Assembly: GCF_036178145.1 (NCBI RefSeq) | Contig: NZ_CP108067.1 | Location: forward strand, 8,757,001 to 8,821,000 | Length of the DNA stretch: 64,000 bases | DNA from: Streptomyces sp. NBC_00273 | Lineage (GTDB): Bacteria > Actinomycetota > Actinomycetes > Streptomycetales > Streptomycetaceae | Direction of reading: 5' to 3' | Shown here: one piece after another, positions 62,821 to 64,000 of the stretch | How the letters are laid out: the number at the start of each line of letters is the position of its first letter | Numbering within the stretch: the first letter of the stretch is position 1 | Notes under the pieces: model-generated | What the model saw: the letters and a program-made list of their open reading frames with translations, nothing else | Databases searched by the model: none | Told to the model about the DNA's origin: nothing | Position numbers and translations under genes: made by a program

Positions 62821-64000
62821 CCCCGCCCGCGACATGGCCGGCGCCGACCCCGACGCCCGCGCCCTCGCCGAGCGCATCGACGCGTTGATGCCCCGCGCCA
62901 AGTCCGACCTGGCCGAACTGGTCGCCATCCGCTCGGTGGCCGACCCCCGGCAGTTCCCTCCCGAGGAATGCGAGCGGGCCGCCCGGTGGGTGGCCGACGC
63001 GTTCACCGAGGCGGGCCTGATCGACGTACGCCTGGAGGAGACCCCCGACGGCAGCCACGCCGTACTCGGCCACCGGCCGGGCCCGGAGGGCTCCCCGACC
63101 GTGCTGCTGTACTGCCACTACGACGTGCAGCCCCCGCTCGGCGAAGCCGCCTGGACCTCTCCGCCGTTCACGCTCACCGAGCGCGACGGACGCTGGTACG
63201 GACGCGGCACCGCCGACTGCAAGGGCAACATCGTCATGCACCTCACCGCACTACGGGCCCTGGGCGACACGCTGCCCGTGGGGCTGAAGTTCGTCGCCGA
63301 AGGGTCCGAGGAGCAGGGCACCGGCGGGCTGGAAGAGTACGTGACCGCGCACCCGGGCGAGATCTGCGCCGACGCGCTCCTCATCTGCGACACCGGCAAC
63401 GCCGCCGTCGGCCGCCCCACCGCCACCACCGCGCTGCGCGGCCTCGCCAACGTCGTCGTCACCGTCACCACCCTCCGCGGCGACCTGCACTCGGGCATGT
63501 TCGGCGGTCCCGCCCCCGACGCCCTGGCGGCCCTGATCCAGATGCTCTCCACGCTGCGCGACGCCGACGGAGGCACCCGCATCGACGGCCTGGACTGCAC
63601 CGGCACCTGGACCGGGGTGCCGTACGAGGAGGAGCAGTTCCGGGCCGACGCCTCCGTCCTGGACGGGGTCCGCCTCACCGGCTCGGGCTCGGTGGCGGAC
63701 CGGCTCTGGGCGCGTCCGGCCGTGACGGTGCTCGGGATCGACTGCCCGCCCGTGGTCGGCTCCGCCGCCGCCGTACCGGCGAAGGCACGGGCCCGGGTGA
63801 GCCTGCGCGTGCCACCGGGGACGGCCTCCGAAGCCGCGCTGGCCGCCCTCACCGCGCACCTGACGGCCGCCGCGCCCTGGGGTGCCCGCGTCTCGGTCGA
63901 GAAGGAGGGCACCGGATCGCCGTTCCGCCCGGCCACCGACGGGCCGGCCTACCGGGCCATGGGACGGGCCATGGAGCAGGCGTACGGCCGCCCGATGGAG
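62813..64000 (+). CDS. M20 family metallo-hydrolase/dipeptidase (5' part)
   Basis: 396 residues are visible, and the frame runs off the window. M20 motifs are all present: LLYCHYDVQPP (metal His and Asp), WYGRGTADCKGN (bridging Asp; Cys follows where Asp is usual), EGSEEQGTGGL (catalytic and metal Glu), ICDTGN and DLHSGMFGG. It should hydrolyse dipeptides or N-acyl amino acids with two zinc ions in the cytoplasm. ATG 62813 overlaps the upstream gene by 8 bases. Third gene of the permease operon. Confidence 0.92.
   Translation, partial: MADPARDMAGADPDARALAERIDALMPRAKSDLAELVAIRSVADPRQFPPEECERAARWVADAFTEAGLIDVRLEETPDGSHAVLGHRPGPEGSPTVLLYCHYDVQPPLGEAAWTSPPFTLTERDGRWYGRGTADCKGNIVMHLTALRALGDTLPVGLKFVAEGSEEQGTGGLEEYVTAHPGEICADALLICDTGNAAVGRPTATTALRGLANVVVTVTTLRGDLHSGMFGGPAPDALAALIQMLSTLRDADGGTRIDGLDCTGTWTGVPYEEEQFRADASVLDGVRLTGSGSVADRLWARPAVTVLGIDCPPVVGSAAAVPAKARARVSLRVPPGTASEAALAALTAHLTAAAPWGARVSVEKEGTGSPFRPATDGPAYRAMGRAMEQAYGRPME

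Overview
The window is very GC-rich, with tightly packed genes, strong G/C bias at third codon positions, frequent GTG starts, ATGA/GTGA stop-start overlaps and GGAGG-type ribosome binding sites. Together with the protein families (DUF6529, DUF2252, DUF4328, DUF6325, GAP, SHOCT, HelR, Tap-like tripeptidyl aminopeptidase), this points to a Streptomyces chromosome or a very close relative. I see no rRNA, tRNA, CRISPR array, insertion sequence or prophage. It looks like ordinary chromosome with many small operons, regulators, transporters and conserved hypotheticals.

Layout. 1-6.5 kb: end of a DUF6529 membrane protein, a secreted YVTN propeller with 126-bp DNA repeats, a minus-strand histidine kinase/response regulator/NUDIX run, and a propeller-like hypothetical. 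6.8-12.2 kb: a two-gene wall-polymer operon, a GT2-TagF fusion of 1267 aa followed by an Asp2-like hydrolase with two Ig-like domains. 12-35.7 kb: mixed metabolism (EEP lipoprotein, aldo/keto reductase, secreted peptidase, first DUF2252 protein, two membrane transport proteins, prolyl oligopeptidase, methyltransferase, SDRs, two GNATs, L,D-transpeptidase, HAD, serine hydrolase, dTDP-rhamnose-4-epimerase-like SDR). 36-43.5 kb: a locus with an OmpR-type two-component system, GT2, DUF2064 transferase, methyltransferase, a five-helix cytochrome-b/molybdopterin protein with an internal twin-arginine motif, and a GT87-like glycosyltransferase. It reads as a lipid-linked glycan or cell-envelope redox locus.

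43.5-46 kb: helR, an RNA polymerase-recycling ATPase giving rifamycin tolerance, with a perfect 19-bp rifamycin-associated element upstream. 46-53.4 kb: membrane and stress-type genes (DHA2 exporter, second DUF2252, YihY, GAP, DUF6325, SHOCT) closed by a 44-bp perfect palindrome. 53.4-57 kb: amino-acid binding lipoprotein, PLP Orn/Lys/Arg-decarboxylase-like enzyme and a divergent LysR regulator. 57-60 kb: TetR regulator diverging from a SnoaL/NmrA pair, with two identical-type palindromic operators, then an alpha/beta hydrolase. 60-64 kb: CMD-like protein and a translationally coupled APC permease/148-aa membrane protein/M20 metallopeptidase operon running off the end.

The strongest items for follow-up are the RAE-controlled helR, the 36-43.5 kb glycan/redox locus with its predicted Sec/Tat dual-targeted protein, the wall-polymer pair, an isolated 77-aa peptide gene at 35992, and the paired TetR operators. 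Coordinates and motifs were read by hand; family names rest on recognition of sequence patterns, not on searches.
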